From positions 650,520 to 714,519 of the forward strand of contig NW_027152031.1 of assembly GCF_004359215.1 (NCBI RefSeq): a stretch of DNA of 64,000 nt, given 5' to 3'. Below are positions 11,182 to 22,061 of this stretch, piece after piece. The stretch comes from Bremia lactucae (taxonomy: Eukaryota > Oomycota > Peronosporomycetes > Peronosporales > Peronosporaceae). The number at the start of each line of letters is the position of its first letter. The stretch's first letter is position 1. The position numbers were made by a program, and so were the translations under genes. The notes beneath the pieces were generated by a model that saw only the letters and a program-made list of their open reading frames with translations, was not told the origin of the DNA and ran no database searches.

Positions 11182-11660
11182 TGCTGCGGAGCTACCTCTC
11201 CTTAAGTCAGAGGAAGACTTATAGACTTAAAGAGTCTCTTAGTCGTATAGAACTAAAGAGTTTTTCAGCTCAGGGAGTCGTACAAACTATTAAAGCTTAA
11301 TGAATCCTACTTCAAGGGATCAGGATTCGTAGAAATTAAGTGGCAACTAGTGCCCAAGAGTATGTACCTTAGAAAGGCTTCTATCTATCACAGATCAATG
11401 CGCAATCCTTAGGAAGGCACTAGACGCTTGAAAATCAAAAGAGGAACTGCACTTTATTTATTATTTAAATCTGAAACCTTACCCGAGCTATTTTAAAATA
11501 GAATTCAGCCGCCAGATTTATTTCTGGCGGCGACCACATTTGTTACCCATAATAAATGGGATTTTAGTAATAAATATTTTAAAATAAGATAAAAGGGTAT
11601 TTTGCCCATAAAGTAAATGTACCACAACAACGGTTCACAAACCGATGTGTGCCTCATTAC
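11182..11660 (-). repeat. B1 5' LTR
   Basis: Left edge TGCTGCGG (canonical TGTAGCGG) and right edge CATTAC, both slightly eroded. The body contains the CCGCCAG/CTGGCGG hairpin and AAAAGGGTATTTTGCCC. Just left of it, on the minus strand, is the primer-binding region (TGGTAGGACTCGTAGTC, one mismatch to the B3 version). Confidence 0.85.
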
Positions 11661-12758
11661 GATCGGGTTGGCGATATCTAAAGTCTTTTCGTCGACAGCA
11701 AGAAATACTCGTTCTGACAGCTCGTTCATTTCTACCAAATACTGCTATCATTTATACCAAACACGCATCAGAATAACTCGCAAAACAAAGCGGACATGAA
11801 GGTTTTTAAAAAAAGCCTAATAGTATCCGACAAACAAAGCGAGACGAAATTCTGGGCCGTCACTGAGATACGGCATTGCCAATACGACGGGGAGCTTGAA
11901 AACCCCCAATAATAATCGTTTCATTCGTGACAGCAAGCGCTTCCCTCTCTATTTCTTTAAGTCTCACATGCTCATTAAGTTCCTGCAATTCGTGCGGCGC
12001 AATTTCATTGCAAAGCTCTGCATTTCAATCGTCGGAGAGCTCATATTCGTCATGACCTGGTCGATTATAGGCACCCATCGGAATAGAGCGCGTCATCAAT
12101 CGAATCGCGTAATGAGGACAACGACGTTCGCAATCCTCGCATCACGTCGGCCTTTTATCGCGACGAGGCTTGGACAGTAGCGTCCGTTTGTCCTTCGATC
12201 CAGCATCCTCGAAGGCGGAGCTCACGCTGATGCACAAGAGAGCAATCAGTAAAAAGGAGATTAAACAAGCCGTGATCTTTCATTTATGTGCGAAAAATCG
12301 ACAGCTAAATACGTAGCGGAATGCGATAATCCCGCACGTCTATTTATCAACCGTTTGTCAGAGCTCGCGAACCGCGATTTGTAGCAGCACATTCTGTATC
12401 ATCACGGTAGTCGATTAAGGATGAAGCATCTCGTGAGATATTATCGTCTTACTTTCCATGAGCTGCGAGAAATGACGTCGTCTCAAGCTAAATAAAATCA
12501 TATCTGTTATTGAAGATTTCTTTACTTTATTTTGTCATTGTGCTTGTTCATTAAATTATTGAATTGCTTTGAAAATGATGTGACGGCTGGTCACTAATAT
12601 GTGTGAGAAAGAGGAGCATATTGGGAATATATGGAAAAAAGGGTAGTTAGGAAATTTGAGCCCAAAGCGAGGTATGTATGAAATTTTACATTTAAAATAT
12701 AAAAATGAAAGGTTAGAATGAGCTTTTTCGGGAATTCTGAAGACGAAGTCCACTTTCA
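11661..12758. other. No recognisable gene; dispersed repeat at 12575-12700
   Basis: No frame gives a family I know. On the minus strand around 12080-11880 a stretch reads as plausible protein (NEIAPHELQELNEHVRLKEI) but has one stop and no start, and I cannot name it. Bases 12575-12700 match 41280-41475 in reverse complement, including TGTGACGGCTGGTCACTAAT, so this is a repeat end. An A+T-rich leader runs into the antisense-ORF homologue at 12759. Confidence 0.4.
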
Positions 12759-13800
12759 TTGCAGGTGACTGAGCCGAGTTGGCATCATCGCCTGACTCGG
12801 TGGCATCTGTTAAGGCCTCCTGATCAACCAGGGCCACGTCCGCCGTTAGACCTACAGGCTCTAGTGGCAAGCAAAGAGGTGATGACGACGTCGTTTGACA
12901 CGTCGCGAGACCCTTTTGGTGCGAAGTCAGCTTGTGATGACTCCGTGGACGACGATTACTCTGGTGATGTCAGTATGCATCACCAGGAGCGAAGTGATCG
13001 TAAAAGTCACTTCGGTAAGCATACTAGTGGTGGTGCTAGTATGCACAACCAGGGACGGAGTGATTCTAAGGATCACTTCGAGATTTATGTTAGCGTTAAT
13101 GCTAACATGAATCAATGGGAGAGGGACCGCAATGATTTGCAGTTCGCTCCCAAAAAGAAGCCCTGGTTGCCCTCTACGGGTAACCTAACTCGTTGGTCTG
13201 GTATGACCAACGATCGATACCAAATTCAATTATTCGACTCATCCAGGCTCCACAAGCCTGGTGAGGACGAAACGGAATTCTTCATCGACGGCTTTTTCCG
13301 GCATCGGTAGTTCATATGCAAGCGGGCAAAAAATGTCACTCCTTTGTTCGAAGCTTGAGAAGCATTTGTACAGAATTTTGCAAAGCATAGGCGCGGGGCC
13401 TGGCTTGACAAACTGGATGCTTTCCGTGACCAGTTCGAAAAGCAGATCGTAGTCGATGCATACACCGTTTGTCTAGAGAGGCAGGGTTACCTTGGGGAAC
13501 TCATGCTCATGCTGTTTTAAGGAAGCAGGTCATGCCCTTAATGAGGCAAACTTCCTTAAAGACCCTCATTGGAGGACGCTCATATCTTGTGAGATGTGCG
13601 AAGGGATTGAAAGCCTCCAAACATTGTACGAGCACGGGAAGCGCTCATTCTCCGATGCACCGCATCAGCTATCGGGCACAGTCTTTCGTGGGCCCTCTGT
13701 CGAGGTGAATGCGTCTCGTCGTACCGTCGAACGAGACCCAGAACGTCCATCATCAGTTGGGGACTTATTGCGTCAATATTACCAAATTTGGTTTTATTAA
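12759..13800 (+). pseudogene. Divergent homologue of the family C antisense ORF
   Basis: Not flanked by gag or pol. The first 183 codons are open and hold three imperfect 22-residue repeats (DVSMHHQERSDRKSHFGK, GASMHNQGRSDSKDHFE, NANMNQWERD). The rest, over two more frames, parallels the C antisense ORF: PKKKPWLP, a tyrosine/leucine-rich stretch, GEDETEFFIDGFFRHR (C: FLKHRWFSGN), GAWLDKLDAFRDQFEK (C: REAWLHRLNANRVKFEK), then GNSCSCCFKEAG (C: GDPCPCCVD) and ISCEMCEG. Clustered cysteines suggest a metal-binding fold (inference). Two frameshifts (about 13300 and 13490) mark it as broken in this assembly. It could be a free-standing gene or the relic of another retroelement family. Confidence 0.55.
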
Positions 13801-14970
13801 AACTATCAAGTCAAAATTAATAAAAAAAAAATTTAGACTTCTTTATTTACTCTCATAGGAGATGATATATATGTAACGGGACACCTAGACAGTTCCTATT
13901 ATGAAAGGCTTATTAAAGTTATTGAACCGGTCAAATCAGAATGGTGCAGACACTGCAACGCAACCGTCTCGAGCTCCCTTACATTGAGTACTCTATACCT
14001 CGAGCAGTCCTTCGTGACCCGCAGGATGACTGCATCGTACGAAGCCGTAAGCTCTAACTGTACCGACGAATAAGCATCTATGGCTGCACGTCGATACAGC
14101 GAAAAGCCTCATCCTCGCAGTTTTCATCTTCCACATGGGTTTAGAACAGTAGCTTACGGTAGAACGCCGAAGTGCTGCACTAATTAGTAGCGATTCATTG
14201 TTACGAAACAGACAAAAAAGGCGTAGCCACGTTCGTCAGCAGCCGCCAACAGCTCGCCCGAGGATTTGAAGGCCGCGGTGCGGAAAGTTGTTGGCCTCTT
14301 GTCGTATTAGCGTATGGGGAACTTTCATATGCACGAGAGCAACCCTTTTCTACTAACTGGTGGCCAAGGAGGCCAAAATACACCATCCTGCGCTGCGCGC
14401 AGCGCAAGTGTCTGCACCATTCGGATTCGACACTTTCAATAAATTAATAAATATTTAATGATAGGAATGTCTAGACCAATTAAAATGCCTCAAACTTCTC
14501 TGCAAGACATTCCCTTTTTTATCCAATTAAAATACCTCATACTGCGGTGTGGTATATTTAGCAAAACCTGGAATGGGTCAAGACATTCCCTATATAAACC
14601 ATTTTAAGATGCAACCGTAAACACTTTTTGTATTGCAGCATATAGCCTGGAAGCATACGGCCGAACATCAAACTCTATATTCCATGTATGCCGCGGAGGC
14701 ATCCCTTATAAGCAGGTGAATAAAAAACAGACAAAAATATGCCAGTCTTCGATTTACTCTTTGCTTTCGTTGGTCACTTTATATTATATGTAATGTCAAT
14801 TGCAAGTTTATATGCTACCTCCATGCTTGACGCTGTCCGGCTTCAATATGGGGGGATGAAATCGTCCGCCGTTTCTCGCTGCGCAAGCTAACAACAAAAT
14901 AAGCGCAAACATGTTCCGTTAGTACTTGTTTTGACTATATAAAGCTCGCCCAGTCTGCATCTGATGTATT
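13801..14970. other. Unassigned repeat-like DNA
   Basis: No gene recognised. A 20-25 bp inverted repeat pairs 13935-13958 (AGAATGGTGCAGACACTGC) with 14404-14428. At 14455-14600 a promoter-like block contains two CCAATTAAAAT motifs, a repeated AGACATTCCC and TATATAAACC; part of it resembles 24230-24293, the target region of the B2/B3 insertion. Probably Copia-type LTR debris, unproven. Confidence 0.35.
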
Positions 14971-14975
14971 CACCA

Positions 14976-15530
14976 TGTAACGGGCTAAAGTTGCCCTAAT
15001 GTTACACAGTCCCCGTTAAGTACATTTGGTGTACTTAAGGGGATGGTCAATTACTAAATAATAGTAATTAGACCCAACACTCGGGTGTGGTGCACATTTG
15101 TGACCAACCCTTGTGTATGTGATGCACATGGGTGCATTCACATTAGGAGGGATGACGCCCAGCGTCATCCGTGATGACGGCTAGCGTCATCCGTTACGCG
15201 AGGTATCTATAAAGATACGCTCGCAATACATATTAAATGATATCTATAGAGATAACATTTTAATTGGTAAAAATAGGTATTTGTATTTAATTCTATTAGA
15301 TATAAATCAGTCTGAAAACTGCTTCCTACTTGGTAAGTGCGCACGACGAGACGGATAACCGCTCCCCTGACGACACTTAACCAGAGTTCTTAGTGTGTTG
15401 GGTGAGGTCGCTAACGCGCCCACCACAATTGTTTCACTGCACGCAAGAGAAGCAGGTTTAACCGCTTCCTCGCTGTGCTAGGGTGTGTGTCTAAGTAGAG
15501 CGTGGCCGCATTACGACGTGCCCGCCTACA
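14976..15530 (+). repeat. Solo LTR of family A with 5-bp TSD CACCA
   Basis: Starts TGTAACGGGCTAAAG and ends GCCCGCCTACA. The five bases before it (14971-14975) and after it (15531-15535) are both CACCA, a clean target-site duplication. No internal A sequence is attached, so this is a solo LTR left by LTR-LTR recombination. It contains a run of stem-loops: CCCCGTTAAGTACA with TGTACTTAAGGGG, two GATGACG/CGTCATC foldbacks, and GCGAGGTATC with GATACGCTCGC. Confidence 0.92.
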
Positions 15531-15535
15531 CACCA

Positions 15536-16640
15536 ATTCACTTCGACCGAATTCTGAAAAAAAGCCCACGTGCCAGAGTAGTCGTGGTGTGCAGGCATTC
15601 GTACAAACAGTTAAGGGCTTGCACTGGGTCGAGCCCTGATCGGTAGCATATTGACACTCGGATCTACTGTGACTGCAAGGTCCGGGCTAGCACCAACCAC
15701 CAAGTTAATTATGGCGCGAACAGCCCTCTAATTGGAAGAATCTTGCATTGTCTCATGATGCTTCCATCATCTCACAAAAAGTCTTGATTAGCATAAGCCC
15801 ATATCCAAAGCGGCTTTACAAGTTTTTAATCCTGCATGTCGCCCTTGCTCAAAACCGAATGCAGAAAGGTGCTTAAGGGCATTTACATATCTGTCTCACC
15901 ATTAGGCTCAACCTGTATGCAAATAATTTAAATTTAAAGCTTTCCGAGGTCAAACATGTGAAAATCTGAGTCATAACACGCCTCATTTGATGGCATGAAC
16001 CTGCACGCAAAGAGCCAGTCCGTCTAAGCAGATCATCATGGATATAGTGGTCGTTTCATCGAGCTTGACGTACATGCACTGGTCCATTTCGTACGCGTAG
16101 AAACCCTTTTTTATGAAAGTTCGTTGATTGCACATTCGCGAGTCCCCTTAAGTCCGTAAAGTATACCCTTGAGTTTGCATACACGACCAGAATATTGAGC
16201 GCTGATAAATCCCATTTGACACTTCGTCTAGTTTCCCCCAAGTATATCGTTAAAAGCGATAGCCACCTGATGCAAAACAAACTATGTTGAAAAGCCATGC
16301 TTAGGATAATCCAGATTAACGTGAGTTTAGCCAGAAATCTTAAGATCCTTAGCTTTAACTTGGGAGGTCGCATTCTGCAATGAGTTGTGATTGATGGTCT
16401 CTTCAGGATTTCTTCAACTTGAAAAAAATATGTTTTTGAAGCCAGGTCGAGATGTAAAATCAGAGACTCGCCAAAAACACATATTACACTGGAAATATGC
16501 TTTTCGTCTTCTTAGCAAAGACATATGGGACATGGCGTCACCACACAGACGCGTAAGGCCGTCGGAGGGCTTAAGTGCGAAGATATACCAAGATGGCGTG
16601 ATTAACGGTAGAAAGCGCTGTTGGTTATAAGAGGTTCCTC
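15536..16640 (-). pseudogene. Ty1/Copia pol fragment
   Basis: On the minus strand, around 16190-16040, the frame gives VCKLKGILYGLKGTRECAIN then KKGFYAYEMDQCMYVKLDE, which is the Copia RT landmark series (VC-LKK-LYGLKQ-PR-W, then the D-C-Y segment before YVDD). Stops interrupt it, and the YVDD region (about 16030) is eroded. The neighbouring 15536-15980 and 16400-16640 are probably the same element but carry no motif I can name. Confidence 0.65.
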
Positions 16641-16657
16641 GCAGAATAATGGAATTG

Positions 16658-16987
16658 ACTAGCTTAAAGAGGGTTAAATGACAACTTTATTAATATAATT
16701 AAGTATCTCTTCTTTCTATCTGTTGACTCTAACTTAATTATAAACTAATACTAAACATGCAATTGGAATCGCATCTTATCTTATCTTATCTGTCTCTCTC
16801 TTTGCTTACATCTACAGTTGATTAGTCTGCGGGATAAATAGATATAATGGCCTATACCTATTTATGGATAAGATTTCTGAACATTACTATTTAAAGTAAT
16901 ATCCTCCATATATTATCTACCTTTTAGATAATATATTATTTAATAACCTTTAAGTGTTAATTTCACGTAACAATACACCCCGTTACA
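16658..16987 (-). repeat. Family C LTR, 3' end missing
   Basis: Minus-orientation C LTR starting TGTAACGGGGTGTATTGTTA (16987 downwards), then the AAGTGTTA and ATAAATAGGTATAGGCC blocks and the TTAACCCTCTTTAAGC block, where it stops. The last ~110 bp of the LTR are lost. It forms the 3' LTR of the decayed copy C' (16658-18915). Confidence 0.85.
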
Positions 16988-17066
16988 TCACCTCTCCCTT
17001 AAACGACAATCACTCTGACTGTCATTGGATGGAGTGATCACTATGTGACCACTTAATTTAAAAACG

Positions 17067-18170
17067 ATGTTGATTGGTCAGAACCATCATTTTAAATTTC
17101 ATCGTATGCAGAACAAACTCATGCGGGGTGTTAATAGTGCTGCGCTTCGGCTGCGGTTCGTGCAGCCGCAGGTGACGCACTGTTATCTCTTGCGGCAGAC
17201 GTTCCGTCTGCCGTAGTATCTTCCACTCGCGCAACACTAGATATTGCGGGTACACGTGGTGATTCACCACGTGAATACGATTCCTCTTTGGAGGTCGACT
17301 ACGAATGCGAGTCGGACGAAATGGCCGACTCGGGGAGAATAGAACAGTCGCCTGATAGACGTCAGGCGGCTATCTATGACCCTTGGAGTGAGAGCGCTCA
17401 TTCTGATAGACGAGTCAATAGTCTATTTGGTTCCGACGATGAGGTGATCCCTCATCGCCCGTACGATCTCCTATACGGTCACTTGCACGTGTTTCTGTGC
17501 AAGGTGACGACGATGGCGTAAGCCATCGTAATAAAAGGCTTTGTGGTACCCTTGCTTCAGTGGGTACCACTCAGGGGAGTGAAAACAATAAAATGTCTCA
17601 TCTCGCCCCTGAAAAGAAGCCGTGCTTTTGCCAGAACGGCTAATCGATAGCTTGTCTGGAGAGACTACTACTCACAATAAATATTCCTTATTTATTGCGA
17701 CAAAGCTACATGGCCTTAATCCCAGCGCGAAGAACTTTCGCGCTGAGAAAGATTTTTATTTTGATGCTTTTCTTAAGCATCGATGGTTTAGTGGCAACAA
17801 GTGAGATAAAGTCTCGCTTATGCAAGCGTGGAGCGCGTTCATTCGCAATGTCAAAGACATTGGACGCGAAGCCTGGCTTTAGAACTTATAGCGAATCGCG
17901 TTAAGTTTGAGAAACGAACTCCAACCGGTGCCAAGTATAAATTGTATCGGTTGTCACGTGAGGCTGGGCTTCCATGCCTCACGTGGGGTGACCCCTGTCC
18001 GTGTTGTGTTGACAACTCGAAGAGGGTAAAAGGGGATGTCTATTCCCTTTCTTCGCCCTGGGGAAGGGCTCGCATCTCTATTGAGATGCGGGATGCGATT
18101 GACGTTTTTGCAATCGATTTTCAAGCGCCAGGGGCGCGTGTTTTCCGATGGGCCTTCTGAACCATAGGAT
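17067..18170 (+). pseudogene. C' antisense ORF
   Basis: Opposite to C' pol and about 80 bp inside the LTR. Likely start is ATG 17067. Landmarks shared with 62386-63463 (-): SLEVDYECESDEMAD (17291-17335), KYSLFIATKLHGLNPSAK (about 17680-17740), FDAFLKHRWFSGN (about 17760-17800), ANRVKFEKRTPTGAK, and LTWGDPCPCCVD (about 17980-18015). Four or more frameshifts. The sequence is packed with short hairpins, e.g. CACGTGGTGATTCACCACGTG in part at 17254-17275. Its 3' end is cut by a deletion at about 18170-18185. Confidence 0.65.
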
Positions 18171-18184
18171 GGGTCTCGCCATAC

Positions 18185-18915
18185 TACTTGCGGACGAACT
18201 CATACTGGCGTGGGCGTCACAGACCACATAAAATGGTCTATGATGGTCCGCAATCGCCAGGATTGGCGATTTGCATCAAGCTTTGCTTGATACCCTAAGA
18301 AATGCTGACTATCAGCGTTCCATGACCACTTTACGTTTTTCTTCAACAAAGAAGAAATCTGTGCTGTCATTTCAGCAAAATTGCGTGAGTACTTGTGCAG
18401 GTAAGCCGCTAAGCCGAGAAACTTTCGAATTCCCTTCATATCGACTGGCGCAGGCCAATCGGTGATCGCCTTGATCTTTTCCGGATCCAGGCGTACATGG
18501 TGTTTACCTACGATGCACCCAGAAATGGTATTTCGCTTGCATTCTAGATAGTTAAATAAATCAAGAGGCTGTCACTACCAGCGAATAGACACTTCTTGAG
18601 ATTTGTATACAACTTATGCTTACGCGTAAGTGTAAGAGCCTTTAAGACGTTGGTACGATGCACTTCAACGTACGACTTTCCGTTCATGGCTCTGCTTTGA
18701 ACGAAGACGTCATTAAAATAACTCTGTGCGAAATTTCGCACCGATCTCAACAGATTGTTTACATGTCGTAGGGCCCGTAGCAAAACTAGCCACTCCCATA
18801 GCATCTTACGTGGGGTGCTTACTGGATATCACGTTCACGCATAAGGATCTGATAGAATCTATCCATCAGATCCATAGACGAAAAGATAGTACTCTTTGAC
18901 ATAGCATCAATAATT
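18185..18915 (-). pseudogene. C' RNase H and RT remnant
   Basis: Connection region GIRKFLGLAAYLHKYSRNFA (18430-18375) and RT thumb with LTRKHKLYTNLKKC. The active-site box reads YFNDVFVQSRA, so the first catalytic aspartate of Y-x-D-D is asparagine. Integrase and most of RNase H are missing: about 20 bp of integrase-finger DNA (18188-18207) is fused directly to RNase H DNA at GGCG. The fragment ends at about 18915 against B gag. Confidence 0.75.
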
Positions 18916-18916
18916 A

Positions 18917-19580
18917 ATGCATAGATGCAATGAGCGTCCTCAACTCCTGGACATAGTCCCCTAGGGTTCGTTTACGCTGTCGATTCGCTATGTGCCGTGA
19001 TCGCATGCGAAAAATGTGATAAGCGGTGCAAACATGCTGGTCATCTGCTGTTTCAGCGAGTCCAATGAGGGAAAAGCGTCGTTAATGGGCGTACTGCACG
19101 ATAGTGCCCACTCCATGACTCTACCTCCGATTTGGAAATAGCCATAGCCACCTTTTGCCGTTCTGGTAAGAAAAAGGCGGAGTGAATGTACATCTCCATC
19201 TGCTTTATCCAAAGAATTGGAGTTTTTTCCCTCGTTTCTCTCAAAATGTCTTTATATTGACTACTAGAGAGTGAGTCTTAGGCTCTGAATCAGGTTCAGA
19301 GATGAACCGCATAGATGCCGCGAGGTGAACCTGAACCTGTCCGATCATGGAAGATTCATATCGCATGAAGTCTTCAAGCCTTTCATGCAGGACCTCTGGT
19401 CCCTGAGACATGATGAACTGAATGTGTTCTAGCCCAAACAAGATTTTGAGCTTTTAAAAAAACGCAGAGCGTTCGCCTCTGAAAGTTCAGGAAACTCTTC
19501 CACTTTAGTAATGGCAATTCTTATGAAGACTTAGACGTAGATTGACTACGAGTCTACCAGGTGTTGCGGAGCTACCTCTT
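18917..19580 (-). pseudogene. Family B gag 5' part with LTR stub
   Basis: Matches B1 gag 10557-11182 closely: IQFIMSQGPEVLHERLEDFM, the VMEWALSCSTPINDAF segment, then a 5' leader, a damaged primer-binding site and about 18 bp of LTR edge (GTTGCGGAGCTACCTC). It is cut on both sides, by C' on the left and family A integrase on the right. Several frameshifts. Confidence 0.8.
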
Positions 19581-19990
19581 CGGCCACAGGCAAGGAGGCA
19601 GCTCTCTTGTTCCTGGATCATGTCTACCGACTACACGGGATGCCCCAGTCCATAGTATCAGACCGGGACCACGTTTTACGTCTAGATTTTGGCGACATGT
19701 GTTCGAGGTGCTAGGTAGCAAGCTCCACATGATCATCCCTAGATCGATGGCTAAATCGAACGTGCCAATCGGGTCGTGGTGGATGTCTTACGCACGATAC
19801 CAACTCCCAAAGAGTGGAGCAAGCAATTGCCCTTTGTGGAGTTCGCTATGTAGGACATAGTCCACGCCAGTACGAGTGAGACACCGTTTTATATAAATGG
19901 ACTGCGCTATCCTCGGACGCCAGTCTCGTTTGTGCGCAGCTCGAGTCTTAGTGGGGGAGGGCCCCTCACTATGCTCGGTGCGAAAGAGAG
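19581..19990 (+). pseudogene. Family A integrase core fragment
   Basis: Plus-strand frame: KEAALLFLDHVYRLHGMPQS, then IVSDRD, the second catalytic aspartate context, followed by frameshifted sequence corresponding to the DGQTERVN region and the FVEFA segment. No zinc finger or C-terminus. A truncated, inactive fragment lying upstream of the A LTR at 20403. Confidence 0.7.
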
Positions 19991-20402
19991 ACATAATTTG
20001 TCAGTATGACGATGACCCGCGAGGGTATCGTCTCAACGACAGAAACTTGCCCTAGTGACCCGCCAGTTTTGCAGTGGTCAGTAAAATTACGCCTTATGAG
20101 CGACCTGTCGGCGGTGTCATAGGCAAGTTTGATGCTAAAAGCGTGGGCGAGACTCAACGTTTTGTGGAAGCACAGCGAGTATGCGGTATAACTGTCCAAT
20201 CTTGCTTGCAGTGCGGCAGTTGGTGGGCGCCTAAGGCGACCTTGCACATCTTTAGAGATGGCATCTCATGATTGAGCAAAAGGCTTTTATATATAATCCT
20301 ATATAATACAAATCATTCTTAAACTTACTTTCTAGCAAACAAGTGCGCACGAGAAGACGGCAACCGCTTCCGTGACGACACTTAATCTAAAGTACAGCTC
20401 GT
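19991..20402. other. A pol tail and truncated A LTR end
   Basis: No gene. The right part (about 20290-20395) repeats the middle-to-late LTR A sequence (ATTCTTAAACTTACTT, AGTGCGCACGAG, CGACACTTAA), so a truncated A LTR abuts the LTR that starts at 20403. The left part is A-like pol debris with short hairpins. Confidence 0.4.
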
Positions 20403-20935
20403 TGTAACAGGCTAAAGTTGCCCTAATGTTACACAGTTCCCGTTAAGTACGCTTGGTGTACTTAAGGGGATGGTCAATTACTTAAATAAAGTAATTAGAC
20501 CCACCACTCGGGTGTGGTTCACATTTGTGACCAACCCTTGTGTATGTAAAGCACATTGGTACATTCACATTAGGAGGGATGACGCCTAGCGTCATCCGTT
20601 ACGTAGGGTATCTAGAAAGATACGCTCGCAATACATATTAGTGTTATCTATACAGATGATTTTTTTGATTGGTAAAAATAGGTATTTATATTTAATGCGA
20701 TTAAATATGAATCAGTCTGAAAACTACTTCCTACTTAATGAGTGCGCACGAGGAGCCAGATTACAGCTCCCGTGCGACACTTAACTAAAGTTCTTAGTGC
20801 GGTGGGTGTGGACGCTAACGCGCCCACCACAACAATCTCACTGCACGCAAAGAGAAGACGGTCTAACCACTTCATCGCTGTGCTAGGGTGTGTGTCTACG
20901 TAGAGCGTGGCCGCATTATGAAGTGCCCGCCTACA
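20403..20935 (+). repeat. Family A 5' LTR
   Basis: Starts TGTAACAGGCTAAAG and ends GCCCGCCTACA; 533 bp; about 90% like the solo LTR at 14976. One of the two GATGACG hairpin units is missing. It is followed two bases later by the primer-binding site and then gag, so it is the 5' LTR of the element that runs to about 23391. Confidence 0.9.
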
Positions 20936-20937
20936 CT

Positions 20938-20955
20938 TGGTAGCACTCGCACGAC
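20938..20955 (+). promoter_or_regulatory. Primer-binding site, family A
   Basis: TGGTAGCACTCGCACGAC starts two bases after the LTR. TGG pairs with the CCA end of a tRNA. The first ten bases, TGGTAGCACT, are the same in families B and C, so the families seem to prime from the same or related tRNA; I cannot name the tRNA. Confidence 0.7.
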
Positions 20956-20981
20956 CCGCATCTCTGCGTGTGAAAGTAAGG

Positions 20982-22061
20982 ATGAGCCTCAATATCGACC
21001 GGGCTAATTTCCCCCACCTCTCCTAACATCTTCGGGAGGTGGCAGAGCACATGGCGCAGGGACTTGGTGAACAAGCCCTGGCCAGGCTCCTGGGTAGTCC
21101 TCCTAAGACACATGTTGCTCAGTTGGGGCAGCTTGAGGCATTCGTGCTCGGACAGCGGAGAGCCGCGTCAGAGGCACAGAGCCATGCTCAGGCGGAGTCC
21201 GTCACTCAGACTCAGGATGAGCTAAGGCATGAGCAGGCTCGGAGCGAGGCTCTCAACAGGACTGTTGAGATGCTCTCTGCCCGGCCGCATCAGCCGAGGC
21301 TCATTCGGATGGACCCGCCCAAGTTCGATGGAACTGCGGCGCACACGATTGTCCACTGGCTTTTAGCCATGGAGCAATGTGGTGTCGACCATCTCATCGA
21401 GGACGACAGCCGGATGGTGTCGTACGCTATGTCGCATCTGCGCGGTAAGGCCTCAGAGTGGGCTTACTCGGCGCTTATGGCGGACATAAAAGCGTTCCCT
21501 TCATGGGCGATCTTTAAGGAAAAGATTCGCGCCATAGACCAGCCGCCGAACATCGAAGTGTTGCTTCAGGCGCGCTTCTTTGGAGCGCAACAGGCGAAGC
21601 GATCACAGCAAGAGTATGTGCAAGATGCGCTCGCTGTTGGCGTCCATTACTGTAGCTCCGATTTTGGAGCACAGTAAGGTGCCCACGTTTATGAACGGAC
21701 TACGGCATGGCCCATCTCAACAGACCTTTTTCAAAATGGTGCCGTCGACGATGGAAGAAACTATCCAAACTGCCTTAGTTGAGGAGCAATCCTACAACAG
21801 TGCCTCGGCAACAGCTTGGTGTAAGCCGTCGGCCGAGAGGTCAGATGCCACTCCCATGGAGTTGGGCAATGCAGACATTGTCTGTTACAAATGCGGCAAG
21901 TGCGGCCATATGATGGCTCGCTGCTATGCCAGGGTCCCTGCTGGGGCACAGATACCCAGCAAGAGGACTCCCTTCCAAAGGGCGATGGCAAGAACCAGCG
22001 TGCGAAACGCATGAGGTCTGCATCGACCACTGAGGGGTCGGGAAATGCAGGAGCGCAGTAG
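20982..22061 (+). pseudogene. Family A gag
   Basis: Capsid and nucleocapsid precursor. ATG 20982 is 44 bp past the primer site and in frame with the main ORF, but a TAA follows at 21024; ATG 21051 is the next start. Residues from 21051: a helical, Q/E/A-rich N-terminus, then RLIRMDPPKFDGTAAHTIVH, capsid-like MSHLRGKASEWAYSALMAD, and a canonical CCHC knuckle CYKCGKCGHMMARC (21883-21924). The frame changes at about 21650 and returns at about 22000, so two lesions compensate. The frame ends at TAG 22059-22061, inside the stem-loop described next. One of the best preserved gag genes in the window. Confidence 0.85.

Larger units (their letters stand above)
3984..11660 (-). mobile_element. Family B Gypsy element B1, complete outline, decayed
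   Basis: Reads 5' LTR (11182-11660), gag, protease, RT, RNase H, integrase and chromodomain on the minus strand, and 3' LTR (3984-4466), with an antisense ORF (+) between pol and the 3' LTR. All coding segments are frameshifted. Compared with B2/B3 it carries an A+T-rich insertion of roughly 180 bp at about 5815-6020 inside the integrase-chromodomain linker. The bases next to the two LTRs (CTTAT on the left, GATCG on the right) do not match, so no target duplication is visible. Its interior from 6710 to 9120 is nearly the same as B4 (44050-46500). Confidence 0.85.

Noticed and set aside
13860..13960. An LTR start at TGTAACGGGACACC (about 13872)
   Set aside because: Only the first eight bases match the A and C LTR ends; no further LTR similarity or partner.
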